Source of the DNA: a bacterium
GTDB taxonomy: Bacteria > Atribacterota > Phoenicimicrobiia > Phoenicimicrobiales > Phoenicimicrobiaceae
NCBI GenBank assembly: GCA_018819665.1
Contig: JAHJOY010000332.1
Location: 1-10,217 of the forward strand
Direction: 5' to 3'
DNA: 10,217 nt
Position 1 is the first letter of the stretch. Every line of letters begins with the position of its first letter. The translations under genes were made by a program, and so were the position numbers. The notes under the pieces were generated by a model, which saw only the letters and a program-made list of their open reading frames with translations, was not told the origin of the DNA and did no database searches. Below are positions 1 to 5,380 of this stretch, piece after piece.

Positions 1-9
1 ACAAATGAA

Positions 10-70
10 AAAAGGTTAAAAAGTTTTATATCAGAACTGATTATTTGATAGTTAAACTTTTTAACCTTTT
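10..70. repeat. 17-bp perfect inverted repeat, AT-rich
   Basis: The arms at 10-26 and 54-70 are exact reverse complements over 17 bp (AAAAGGTTAAAAAGTTT and its complement), separated by 27 bases that include a small ATCAG/CTGAT pair at 30-41. The right arm ends in four T. It could be the terminator hairpin of a gene left of the window, or a remnant of a short mobile element. The loop is long for a terminator and no long T-run follows, so the role is open. Confidence 0.5.
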
Positions 71-97
71 GATTTTTAACAATTTGGTATTGAGGAT

Positions 98-125
98 AGC
101 GTACAGCGTGGAGCGTATAGCGTAG
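98..125. repeat. Heptamer array, AGCGTNN x4
   Basis: Four consecutive 7-bp units all begin AGCGT and vary in the last two bases. The same word in inverse orientation (ACGCTAT) forms the array at 373-393, giving a perfect 13-bp inverted repeat between 112-124 and 379-391. Belongs to the 7-bp repeat system seen in every gap of this window. Confidence 0.85.
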
Positions 126-129
126 AGTT

Positions 130-161
130 AAGAAAGAGGAAGAAAGAAGAGAGAAAAAAAG
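130..161. repeat. Polypurine run
   Basis: Thirty-two consecutive A/G bases lie on the + strand with no pyrimidine, built of loosely repeated AGAAAGA-like words. It sits between the heptamer array at 98-125 and the first palindrome. Homopurine runs can adopt triplex structures, but nothing here proves it. Confidence 0.6.
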
Positions 162-183
162 TAGGGGCGTATTGCATACGCCC
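161..183. repeat. Short palindromic element, GTAGGGG family, copy 1
   Basis: GTAGGGGC is followed by a perfect 8-bp stem, GGGCGTAT at 165-172 with ATACGCCC at 176-183, and loop TGC. The outer GTAGGGG is shared with copies at 297-320, 345-372 (inverted), 4144-4172 (decayed) and 8039-8097 (diverged), while the inner stem sequence differs from copy to copy. No T-run follows, so it is not a typical terminator. Confidence 0.75.
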
Positions 184-194
184 TGATAGTATAT

Positions 195-235
195 AGCGAA
201 AAACGAAAAGCCATAATTCAAAATTCAAAATTATT
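195..235. repeat. Short heptamer arrays (AGCGAAA/AACGAAA, then AATTCAA x2)
   Basis: Two 7-bp units at 195-208 (AGCGAAA and AACGAAA) are followed by AATTCAA twice and AATTATT at 215-235. The arrays are short and AT-rich, so each alone is weak. They are listed because they keep the 7-bp period that fills the rest of this gap. Confidence 0.5.
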
Positions 236-296
236 TTTGTATATGTATACTGTATTACTATTGCGATTATAAGTGTATGATCATACATCGCGTCAT

Positions 297-320
297 GTAG
301 GGGTTGGATTTATCCAACCC
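297..320. repeat. Short palindromic element, GTAGGGG family, copy 2
   Basis: GTAG is followed by a perfect 9-bp stem, GGGTTGGAT at 301-309 with ATCCAACCC at 312-320. The layout matches copy 1, with the conserved GTAGGGG edge and a different inner palindrome. No T-run follows. Confidence 0.75.
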
Positions 321-344
321 GGATTGTTTTGCTAATTTTTCTTA

Positions 345-372
345 TAGTGGGCTCAATTCATTGAGCCCCTAC
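345..372. repeat. Short palindromic element, GTAGGGG family, copy 3 (inverted)
   Basis: A 9-bp stem, GGGCTCAAT at 349-357 with ATTGAGCCC at 360-368, ends in the CCCCTAC edge at 366-372, so the conserved edge lies on the right and the copy is inverted relative to copies 1 and 2. A heptamer array starts directly after it at 373. Confidence 0.75.
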
Positions 373-393
373 ACGCTATACGCTATACGCTAG
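373..393. repeat. Heptamer array, ACGCTAT x3
   Basis: Two exact ACGCTAT units are followed by ACGCTAG. This is the reverse complement of the AGCGTAT word of the array at 98-125, so the two arrays could pair across the three palindromes lying between and beside them. Confidence 0.85.
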
Positions 394-397
394 TTTG

Positions 398-456
398 CAC
401 GAGATACGATTCACGAGATACAATTTCGTTGTTCGTATCTAGTATCTAGTATCTCG
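398..456. repeat. Paired inverted heptamer arrays (CGAGATA and its complement)
   Basis: On the left, a 14-bp direct repeat at 398-411 and 412-425 is made of the 7-bp words CGAGATA and CGATTCA. On the right, at 434-454, are CGTATCT and AGTATCT twice, the complementary word. CGAGATAC at 400-407 and GTATCTCG at 449-456 form a perfect 8-bp pair, so the whole could fold as one hairpin. The same word order with the internal CGATTCA variant recurs at 523-552 and, inverted, at 5381-5410. Confidence 0.85.
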
Positions 457-522
457 AAGGAAAAATAAATTCAGACACACAGCTTTTCAAATTTTTAAAT
501 ATTTTAACTATTTGTTTCTTTA

Positions 523-627
523 CGAGATACGATTCACGAGATACGAGATACGCATTTATTCTGAATTCTGTATTCTATATCTTTACTTCTTTACTATATA
601 CTAAATACTATATACTATATACGAAAT
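523..627. repeat. Run of fifteen heptamers upstream of ecfA1
   Basis: Read in steps of seven from 523, the run passes through three word families without losing step: CGAGATA with one CGATTCA (523-550), ATTCTGA/ATTCTGT/ATTCTAT (558-578) and ACTATAT with one ACTAAAT (593-620). The units at 551, 579, 586 and 621 are poor matches. The run stops six bases before the ribosome binding site of ecfA1, so at least its end is probably transcribed as 5' leader if the promoter lies upstream. Confidence 0.75.
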
Positions 628-632
628 TATAA

Positions 633-639
633 GTGGTGA
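633..639 (+). promoter_or_regulatory. Ribosome binding site that decides the ecfA1 start
   Basis: GTGGTGA resembles the GGAGGTGA complement of the 16S rRNA tail and lies five bases before TTG at 645. The in-frame GTG codons at 633 and 636 are then part of the binding site and not starts. No other Shine-Dalgarno-like sequence lies before 633. Confidence 0.55.
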
Positions 640-644
640 ACATT

Positions 645-1475
645 TTGATTAAAATAAAAAATTTAAGTCACATATACAATTATCATAAGAAAGATCAAAT
701 AAAAGCTTTGGATTCTATTAATTTAGAAATAAAAAATGGTGATTTTATTTCTATTATAGGTTCTAATGGATCGGGAAAATCTACTTTAGCTAAACATATG
801 AATTGCTTGCTGCTTCCTACTACTGGAGATATTTGGGTAGATAAAATGAATACCAAGGATAAGAGCAAAACATGGGAAATAAGACGAAAAGTTGGCATGG
901 TATTTCAAAATCCAGACAATCAGATTATTGCAACTACGGTGGAAGATGATATAGCTTTTGGTCTGGAAAATATTGGAATAAAGACAAAACTTATGAGAGA
1001 ACGAGTTAATTGGGCTTTAGAAGTTGTAGAAATGGAAGAGTACAAAAAAAGCGAACCGCATTTGCTTTCAGGTGGACAAAAACAAAGAGTAGCAATTGCT
1101 GGAGCAATTGCTTTACACTCTTCCTATTTGGTTTTAGATGAACCTACGGCAATGCTCGATCCCCGGGGTCGAAAAGAGGTTATAGATATTGTTAAGAAGT
1201 TAAATCAAGAAGAGAACATTACTATAATTTTTATTACTCACTTAATGGAGGAGGCGGCTGAGTCTAACCGGGTAATCGCATTAGATAAAGGAAAAATTGC
1301 TCTAATAGGAAAACCTGAGGAGGTATTTAATCAAATAGAGGTTTTAAAACAATTAAAATTGGATGTTCCTCAAATAACCGAACTCGCCCTAAGATTAAAC
1401 AAAAGAGGAATAGATATATCTCCTCATACATTGAAAGTTGAGGATATGGTGGAAAGTTTATGTTTATACATTTAG
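645..1475 (+). CDS. ecfA1: ECF transporter ATPase EcfA1
   Basis: One of the two ATPases that power an energy-coupling factor importer for vitamins or metal ions, working at the cytoplasmic membrane as a heterodimer with EcfA2 on EcfT. Visible ABC motifs, numbered from TTG 645, are Walker A GSNGSGKST at 39-47, Q-loop Q88 in FQNPDNQI, signature LSGGQ at 141-145, Walker B LVLDEP with E166, and the switch histidine H199. The start at TTG 645 gives MIKIKNLSHIYN, which fits the family N-terminus; GTG at 633 or 636 would add four or three residues. The last 16 bases overlap ecfA2, as expected for coupled translation. Length is normal. No S component lies nearby, so this is probably the shared (group II) module used by several unlinked substrate-binding proteins. 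Confidence 0.95.
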   Translation: MIKIKNLSHIYNYHKKDQIKALDSINLEIKNGDFISIIGSNGSGKSTLAKHMNCLLLPTTGDIWVDKMNTKDKSKTWEIRRKVGMVFQNPDNQIIATTVEDDIAFGLENIGIKTKLMRERVNWALEVVEMEEYKKSEPHLLSGGQKQRVAIAGAIALHSSYLVLDEPTAMLDPRGRKEVIDIVKKLNQEENITIIFITHLMEEAAESNRVIALDKGKIALIGKPEEVFNQIEVLKQLKLDVPQITELALRLNKRGIDISPHTLKVEDMVESLCLYI

Positions 1476-2326
1476 AAAATATATGCTTTACCTATAGTTT
1501 GGGAATGCCCTTTGAAACAGAAGTATTAAAGAATATCAATTTAGAGATTGATGAAGGTGAATTTATTGGTCTAATCGGTAATACTGGTTGCGGAAAAACG
1601 ACTTTAATTCAGCATTTTAACGGTTTACTTGCACCAACTTCTGGTAAAATCTACGTCGAAGGAGTGGATTTAAATAAAAAAGGAGCAAACCTTAAGTTAG
1701 TAAGACAAAAAATAGGTTTAGTGTTTCAGTATCCCGAGAATCAATTATTTGAAGAAACAATTTATCAAGAAGTAGCCTTTGGCCCAAGAAAATTAGGTTT
1801 ACCAGAAGGAAAAATTGAAAAAAGAGTCAAAGAAGCCTTAAAGATGGTCGACCTTGATTATAACCTCTATGTAGAACGTTCTCCTTTTTCTCTAAGCGGA
1901 GGGGAGATGCGTCGTGTTGCTTTAGCCAGTATACTTTCCATAAGACCAAAAATGTTGATTTTAGATGAACCTACTGCCAATCTTGATCCGCAAGGTAGGG
2001 ATAATATATTATCTGAGATAAAAAAAATACATTATAACTTCGGTATGACTGTGGTATTAGTTTCACACAATATGGAAGAGGTTGCCGAGACAGTGAAGCG
2101 TCTTTTAGTAATGCATCGAGGAGAGATAATTATAGATGGTACTCCCCAAGAAATTTTTGAGAAGCATGCTAACGATCTAGTGAAAGTGGGTTTAGGACTT
2201 CCACAGGTAACCGAGTGTATGCATAAATTAAAAGCAAAAGGAAAAGATGTATATACCGGGGTATTAACCGTAGATGATGCTGAAAGAGAAGTGTTAAAAA
2301 AAATGAAAAAACCAATAAAGAGATAA
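1460..2326 (+). CDS. ecfA2: ECF transporter ATPase EcfA2
   Basis: Second ATPase of the ECF importer, partner of EcfA1. Motifs are Walker A GNTGCGKTT at 40-48, Q90 in FQYPENQLF, signature LSGGE followed by MRR at 145-152, Walker B LILDEP with E170, and H203 in LVSHNMEE. The MRR after the signature and the GLVFQYPE stretch mark it as EcfA2 and not a second EcfA1. The signature has Glu where Gln is usual, a mild variant. The start codon ATG 1460 lies inside the end of ecfA1, with the purine-rich GGTGGAAAG just upstream as ribosome binding site. The gene is 288 codons long, normal for the family, and is followed 49 bp later by ecfT in the same direction. Substrate cannot be told from the ATPases. 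Confidence 0.95.
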   Translation: MFIHLENICFTYSLGMPFETEVLKNINLEIDEGEFIGLIGNTGCGKTTLIQHFNGLLAPTSGKIYVEGVDLNKKGANLKLVRQKIGLVFQYPENQLFEETIYQEVAFGPRKLGLPEGKIEKRVKEALKMVDLDYNLYVERSPFSLSGGEMRRVALASILSIRPKMLILDEPTANLDPQGRDNILSEIKKIHYNFGMTVVLVSHNMEEVAETVKRLLVMHRGEIIIDGTPQEIFEKHANDLVKVGLGLPQVTECMHKLKAKGKDVYTGVLTVDDAEREVLKKMKKPIKR

Positions 2327-2375
2327 ATGTTTAAAGAGTGTAATTTATAAATTATTATTAAAAAGATGGGGAAAG

Positions 2376-3173
2376 ATGAGAATATTAAGGAATATTAGCT
2401 TTGGTCAATATATCCCAAGGGATTCTTTAATTCATAATTTGGATCCCAGAATAAAAATATTGAGTTGTTTGGCTATAATTGTAAGCTTGTTTTTAATAAC
2501 AAAATTTTCAGGATATTTAATTTTAGGAAGTTTTGTATTAATTAGCATTATAATTTCTAAGGTACACCCAAAATTTGTATTCAGGGGTCTGCGTCCCCTA
2601 TTATTTATTATTATATTTACTCTGATAATCCATCTTTTTATGACTGAAGGAGAAGTGATTTATCAGTTAGGCTTTTTAAAAATAACCCGGGAAGGATTAG
2701 TAAAAGGGCTGCTTATTTCTTTTCGATTATTTATCCTAATTTTAACTACCTCCCTGCTTACTTTGGCCACCTCTCCTATATCTTTAACTGATGGAATAGA
2801 AAGGTTATTGTCTGTTTTTAAATTCATAGGTATGCCCGCTCACGAAATAGCTATGATGATGACTATAGCACTGAGATTTATTCCGACTTTATTGGAAGAG
2901 ACAGAAAAAATAATGAAAGCTCAAATATCTCGAGGTGCAGACTTTGAAAGTGGAAATATTTTTAACCGAGCAAAGAATTTAATACCTATTTTAATACCCT
3001 TGTTTGTTAATGCATTTCGACGTGCTGATGAATTAGCCATTGCTATGGAAGCTAAATGCTATAGAGGGGGAGAGGGTAGGACTCATTATAGAGAACTAAA
3101 AATCAAAAAAACTGATATTTTAACCTTTGCTCTAACTATTGTTACCACTGTTACGGTGAGTGTAATGTTTTAA
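2376..3173 (+). CDS. ecfT: ECF transporter transmembrane protein EcfT
   Basis: Membrane scaffold of the ECF importer. It links the ATPase pair to the S component and transmits ATP-driven movement. The 265-residue protein has a family-typical start ending in NLDPRIKIL (21-29), hydrophobic segments at about 29-62, 73-90, 108-132 and 245-264, and a cytoplasmic coupling part with SRGADF at 185-190 and AMEAKCYRGGEGRT at 223-236. The two coupling motifs are usually written Ala-Arg-Gly; here they read SRG and AKC, with the surrounding family sequence kept. Start ATG 2376 follows a GATGGGGAAAG sequence. The 49 bp behind ecfA2 hold no terminator, so the three genes probably form one operon. A heptamer array begins five bases after the stop. 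Confidence 0.94.
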   Translation: MRILRNISFGQYIPRDSLIHNLDPRIKILSCLAIIVSLFLITKFSGYLILGSFVLISIIISKVHPKFVFRGLRPLLFIIIFTLIIHLFMTEGEVIYQLGFLKITREGLVKGLLISFRLFILILTTSLLTLATSPISLTDGIERLLSVFKFIGMPAHEIAMMMTIALRFIPTLLEETEKIMKAQISRGADFESGNIFNRAKNLIPILIPLFVNAFRRADELAIAMEAKCYRGGEGRTHYRELKIKKTDILTFALTIVTTVTVSVMF

Positions 3174-3177
3174 ATTA

Positions 3178-3242
3178 GTATCGAGTATCGAGTATCGCGT
3201 ATCGCGTAGCAGACTGGTAGACCGGGTGACTGGTGGACTGGA
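3178..3242. repeat. Heptamer array (GTATCGA/GTATCGC x4) followed by octamer array x4
   Basis: 3178-3205 holds GTATCGA twice and GTATCGC twice, strictly 7 bp apart. 3211-3242 then changes to an 8-bp period with four units of the type AGACTGGT, variants AGACCGGG, TGACTGGT and GGACTGGA. The block fills most of the 97-bp gap between ecfT and truA. The heptamer word is the complement of CGATACT at 8122-8135. Confidence 0.85.
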
Positions 3243-3270
3243 AGATTTCACAAATTAGGAATTTAGAATT

Positions 3271-4020
3271 ATGACCAATATAAAGCTTACCATAGAATAT
3301 GAAGGAACTAAATATTATGGCTGGCAAAGACAAAAAGGCCTTTTAAGTATACAGGGAATTTTGGAAGAAAAAATATCCCAGATTACCCAAGAAAAAACAA
3401 TACTTAACGGTTCTGGAAGAACCGACGCAGGAGTGCATGCCTTAGGACAAGTGGCAAATTTTAAAACTAACAGTTCTATCCCCTGGGTGGAATTACCTTT
3501 GATTCTAAACCGATTGCTACCCTTAGATATCAGGATTAAAAAAGCAGAGGGAGTAGATGATAATTTTCATGCCCGCTATAGTGCAGTTAGTAAAATTTAT
3601 CATTATTATGTTTTGAATTCTAATCTAAATAATAATTACCTGCCTATTTTTCTAAGAAATTATGTATATTGCGTTTATAAGAAGATAAATTTAGAAGAGA
3701 TGAAAAAAGCCAGTAAATTTTTACAAGGAAAACATGATTTTACATCTTTTGCCTGTTCGTCGGGGAGTAGGATTAGAAACTGGAAAAGAACCATTAAAGA
3801 TATAAACATAACCAGGAAAGGAAATATATTTTGTTTTCATATTGAGGCCGATGCTTTTTTATATAAAATGGTTCGTACCATCGTTGGTACTCTCTTGGAA
3901 GTAGGTAAGGGGAATATAAATTATTTAGAGATAAAGAAGATATTAGAAGCTAAAAATAGAAAAATGGCAGGTAAAACTGTCCCCGCCAAAGGACTATTTT
4001 TAATGAAAGTAAATTATTAA
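3271..4020 (+). CDS. truA: tRNA pseudouridine(38-40) synthase TruA
   Basis: Converts uridines 38, 39 and 40 in the tRNA anticodon stem-loop to pseudouridine. The 249-residue protein is full length. It shows the N-terminal KLTIEYEGTKYYGWQRQ, the catalytic loop GSGRTDAGVHA with the nucleophile Asp52, FHARYSA near 107-113, HDFTSFA and the C-terminal FLYKMVRTIVGTLLEVGKGN. Start ATG 3271 has only a modest AGGA at 3257-3260, ten bases upstream. Its place between ecfT and rplM is the usual Firmicutes order, but here both flanks are filled by short-period repeats: the upstream octamer array ends at 3242 and the downstream one starts three bases after the stop. I see no terminator between ecfT and truA, so read-through from the transporter genes is possible. 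Confidence 0.95.
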   Translation: MTNIKLTIEYEGTKYYGWQRQKGLLSIQGILEEKISQITQEKTILNGSGRTDAGVHALGQVANFKTNSSIPWVELPLILNRLLPLDIRIKKAEGVDDNFHARYSAVSKIYHYYVLNSNLNNNYLPIFLRNYVYCVYKKINLEEMKKASKFLQGKHDFTSFACSSGSRIRNWKRTIKDINITRKGNIFCFHIEADAFLYKMVRTIVGTLLEVGKGNINYLEIKKILEAKNRKMAGKTVPAKGLFLMKVNY

Positions 4021-4022
4021 TT

Positions 4023-4054
4023 GACCAATTAGCCGATTTACCAATTACCCAATT
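4023..4054. repeat. Octamer array x4, GACCAATT type
   Basis: Four exact 8-bp steps with units GACCAATT, AGCCGATT, TACCAATT and ACCCAATT start three bases after the truA stop codon. Read on the opposite strand the units become AATTGGTN-like, close to the ACTGGT-type units at 3211-3242 and 7987-8018, so all three octamer arrays may be one family. Confidence 0.8.
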
Positions 4055-4058
4055 AATT

Positions 4059-4142
4059 AGTCGTTAGTGAATAGTGAATAGTCGTTAGTATTAAATATAA
4101 GTTTTCAGTTTTCAGTTATCGGTTTACAGTTTACGGTTCATT
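4059..4142. repeat. Run of twelve heptamers (AGTCGTT/AGTGAAT, then GTTTTCA family)
   Basis: AGTCGTT and AGTGAAT units fill 4059-4086, with weaker units to 4100, and are followed in the same 7-bp step by GTTTTCA twice, GTTATCG, GTTTACA and GTTTACG to 4135. The first part is the complement of the ACTAACG/ACTATTC words at 5576-5610. The 14 bases 4109-4122 recur inverted at 5551-5564. Confidence 0.85.
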
Positions 4143-4143
4143 A

Positions 4144-4172
4144 AAAGGGCGTATAATAATACAACCCTTACA
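4144..4172. repeat. Decayed palindromic element, GTAGGGG family, copy 4
   Basis: AAGGGCGTAT at 4145-4154 faces ATACAACCCTTAC at 4159-4171. The left part matches copy 1 at 161-183 (GGGCGTAT) and the right edge keeps a CCCTTAC close to CCCCTAC. The stem is broken by one mismatch and one unpaired base, so this looks like an old copy. Confidence 0.5.
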
Positions 4173-4194
4173 CACTTTGAGCTTTCTATAAATT

Positions 4195-4258
4195 TGCAAC
4201 TTGTAACTCAAAACCTGAAACCTGCAACTTATTGCTAATTGCACATTACTTATTACTG
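4195..4258. repeat. Two adjoining heptamer arrays (TGCAACT family, ATTGCTA family)
   Basis: 4195-4229 contains TGCAACT at both ends with TGTAACT, CAAAACC and TGAAACC between, in five exact 7-bp steps. After one extra base, 4231-4258 continues with ATTGCTA, ATTGCAC, ATTACTT and ATTACTG. The second family resembles the array at 7943-7984. Confidence 0.75.
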
Positions 4259-4268
4259 TATTTTATTT

Positions 4269-4303
4269 ACTAAATACTATTCACTATTCACTAAATACTA
4301 ATT
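4269..4303. repeat. Heptamer array, ACTAAAT/ACTATTC x5
   Basis: Five 7-bp units all begin ACT: ACTAAAT at the first and fourth places, ACTATTC at the second and third, ACTAATT last. The array ends five bases before the -35 box of the rplM promoter and is the inverted partner of the array at 4059-4086. Confidence 0.85.
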
Positions 4304-4308
4304 ATTGC

Positions 4309-4337
4309 TTGACATCGGGACTTGATTATATTACAAT
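4309..4337 (+). promoter_or_regulatory. Sigma-70-type promoter of rplM-rpsI
   Basis: A perfect -35 box TTGACA at 4309-4314 is followed by a 17-bp spacer and a -10 box TACAAT at 4332-4337, one base from consensus. Transcription would start near 4344, giving a leader of about 100 nt before rplM. It is the only strong promoter I can name in the window. Confidence 0.75.
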
Positions 4338-4343
4338 TTATTA

Positions 4344-4444
4344 TGTTATTTTCTTATAAAAGAAAAGTGTTTTAAGGAGAATCGATAATTATTGTATTTT
4401 TTAAAATAAATCAAATGTGAAATTATTAGGCAGGGAGGAGCAAA
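4344..4444 (+). promoter_or_regulatory. rplM leader, possible ribosomal-protein regulatory RNA
   Basis: Near the predicted transcript start is a 7-bp hairpin, TTTTCTT at 4349-4355 with AAGAAAA at 4360-4366. A second Shine-Dalgarno-like AAGGAGA follows at 4374-4380 with no gene behind it; only a five-codon frame from TTG 4392 to the TAA at 4407-4409 is in reach. The true rplM site GGGAGGAG lies at 4433-4440. L13 leaders that regulate rplM-rpsI are known in Firmicutes, but I cannot confirm that this sequence fits that model. Confidence 0.35.
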
Positions 4445-4870
4445 GTGAAAACCTACAGTGCAAAAGCAGAAGATATTGACAGAAAATGGTATCTAATTGA
4501 CGCAGAAGGAGAAATATTGGGGAGATTAGCTACTCAGATAGCTACAATATTAAGAGGAAAGAATAAACCAACCTATACACCATCTATGGATTTAGGTGAT
4601 TATGTAGTGGTTATAAATGCTGAAAAGATAAAAGTAACCGGAGACAAACTCAAAGGGAAAATATACAGGTATCATACCTCTTATCCAGGAGGCTTAAAAA
4701 GCGTTGCTCTGGAAACATTATTAAAGAAAAAACCAGAATTAGTGGTGAAAAAAGCAGTTCAAGGTATGATTCCTCATACAAAATTAGGTAGAGCAATGAT
4801 TAAAAAGTTAAAGATTTACAAGGGGAATGAACACCCTCATCAAGCTCAAAAATTAGAAAAAATTAACTAA
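4445..4870 (+). CDS. rplM: 50S ribosomal protein L13
   Basis: Structural protein of the large ribosomal subunit, an early-assembly 23S rRNA binder. The 141-residue protein has the normal length and family sequence: KWYLIDAEGEILGRLAT near 14-30, GDYVVVINAEKIKVTGDK at 51-68, the YRYHTSYPGGLKS region at 74-86, and the C-terminal signature MIPHTKLGRAMIKKL and KIYKGNEHPHQAQ. The start is GTG 4445, fixed by the strong GGGAGGAG at 4433-4440. It is the first gene behind the promoter at 4309-4337 and is followed by rpsI after 23 bp, the near-universal bacterial rplM-rpsI pair, so both are made from one transcript ending at the terminator near 5304-5351. Confidence 0.97.
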   Translation: MKTYSAKAEDIDRKWYLIDAEGEILGRLATQIATILRGKNKPTYTPSMDLGDYVVVINAEKIKVTGDKLKGKIYRYHTSYPGGLKSVALETLLKKKPELVVKKAVQGMIPHTKLGRAMIKKLKIYKGNEHPHQAQKLEKIN

Positions 4871-4893
4871 GCACGAAGAAGGAGGTTAAATAC

Positions 4894-5286
4894 TTGTCAC
4901 AGACAAAAAGTTATGGTACCGGAAGAAGAAAGTCCTCAATTGCCAGAGTTTGGTTAGTCCCTGGCAAAGGTAGTATAAAAATTAACAAAAGAACATTAGA
5001 TAATTATTTTGGACGAGAATCTTTATCGACCGTAGTAGAGAAACCTTTAGAATTGGTAAATAAAAAGAATGAATTAGATGTTTTTGCTAAAGTAGAAGGA
5101 GGGGGCATTACTGGCCAAGCAGGGGCGCTACAACATGGAATTGCTAGAGCCCTTCTGCAATATGATCCTACTTTGCGCTCAATCTTAAAGAAAGAAGGTT
5201 TATTAACTCGGGATGCAAGGATGAAAGAAAGAAAAAAATATGGTCAAAAAGGCGCTCGGGCCAGATTCCAATTTTCTAAGAGATAA
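4894..5286 (+). CDS. rpsI: 30S ribosomal protein S9
   Basis: Small-subunit protein whose C-terminal tail reaches towards the P-site tRNA. The 130 residues show the N-terminal YGTGRRKSSIARVWLVPG at 7-24, the signature GGGITGQAGALQHGIARAL at 69-87, and the basic end KYGQKGARARFQFSKR with the conserved final Lys-Arg. The start is TTG 4894, a rare codon for so highly expressed a gene, but AAGGAGG at 4879-4885 stands at the right distance and no other start lies near. It is the second gene of the rplM operon; the intrinsic terminator begins 18 bp after its stop. Confidence 0.97.
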   Translation: MSQTKSYGTGRRKSSIARVWLVPGKGSIKINKRTLDNYFGRESLSTVVEKPLELVNKKNELDVFAKVEGGGITGQAGALQHGIARALLQYDPTLRSILKKEGLLTRDARMKERKKYGQKGARARFQFSKR

Positions 5287-5303
5287 TTATTTTTACATCA
5301 TTG

Positions 5304-5351
5304 AAAAGAGAAAGGTTAGCCAAGTAGCAAGGCGCCTTTCTCTTTTTTTTT
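5304..5351 (+). terminator. Intrinsic terminator of rplM-rpsI
   Basis: GAGAAAGG at 5308-5315 pairs with CCTTTCTC at 5335-5342, extendable by four A-T pairs to 5304-5346. GCC at 5319-5321 and GGC at 5331-5333 can add an inner stem. The pyrimidine side runs into nine T at 5343-5351. It is the clearest terminator in the window. Confidence 0.9.
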
Positions 5352-5380
5352 AGTTTTTTATCTGAAAACTACATAAAAAT

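Larger units (their letters stand above)
1..644. other. Long non-coding gap upstream of ecfA1
   Basis: No credible gene is seen in this stretch. It holds, in order, an AT-rich inverted repeat, a heptamer array, a polypurine run, three short palindromes of one family and several further heptamer arrays, listed separately. The part at about 236-296 and the AT-rich part at 456-520 show nothing I can name apart from a perfect 12-bp palindrome at 275-286. In Firmicutes ecfA1 usually follows rplQ closely, so a gap this long suggests that the transporter genes have their own promoter here, but I could not pick one with confidence. Confidence 0.7.
4064..4294. repeat. 19-bp perfect inverted repeat bracketing the gap
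   Basis: Bases 4064-4082 (TTAGTGAATAGTGAATAGT) and 4276-4294 are exact reverse complements. Both arms lie inside heptamer arrays, and the 193 bases between hold the other arrays and a decayed palindrome. A transcript through the gap could close into a large stem-loop, and the repeat could support recombinational inversion of the middle. Confidence 0.8.
4021..4444. other. truA-rplM gap, mostly short-period repeats
   Basis: No gene is seen. From 4023 to 4303 most of the sequence belongs to a recognisable 8-bp or 7-bp array or to a decayed palindrome; only short pieces such as 4173-4194 and 4259-4268 do not. The remaining 4304-4444 is ordinary regulatory sequence: a strong promoter, a leader and the rplM ribosome binding site. 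I found no convincing terminator for truA. Confidence 0.75.

Noticed and set aside
76..288. Open frame of 70 codons on the - strand
   Set aside because: It runs through a heptamer array and two palindromes, has no recognisable domain or ribosome binding site, and its protein is low-complexity.
161..372. Intrinsic terminators at the three palindromes
   Set aside because: None is followed by a T-run, and they share a conserved edge and occur in both orientations, which fits a repeat family better.
398..627. CRISPR array
   Set aside because: Units are 7 bp, head to tail, without unique spacers, and no cas gene is near.
1..644. Riboswitch in front of the ECF genes
   Set aside because: A vitamin or cofactor riboswitch would be plausible, but I recognise no conserved core, and the sequence is explained by repeats.
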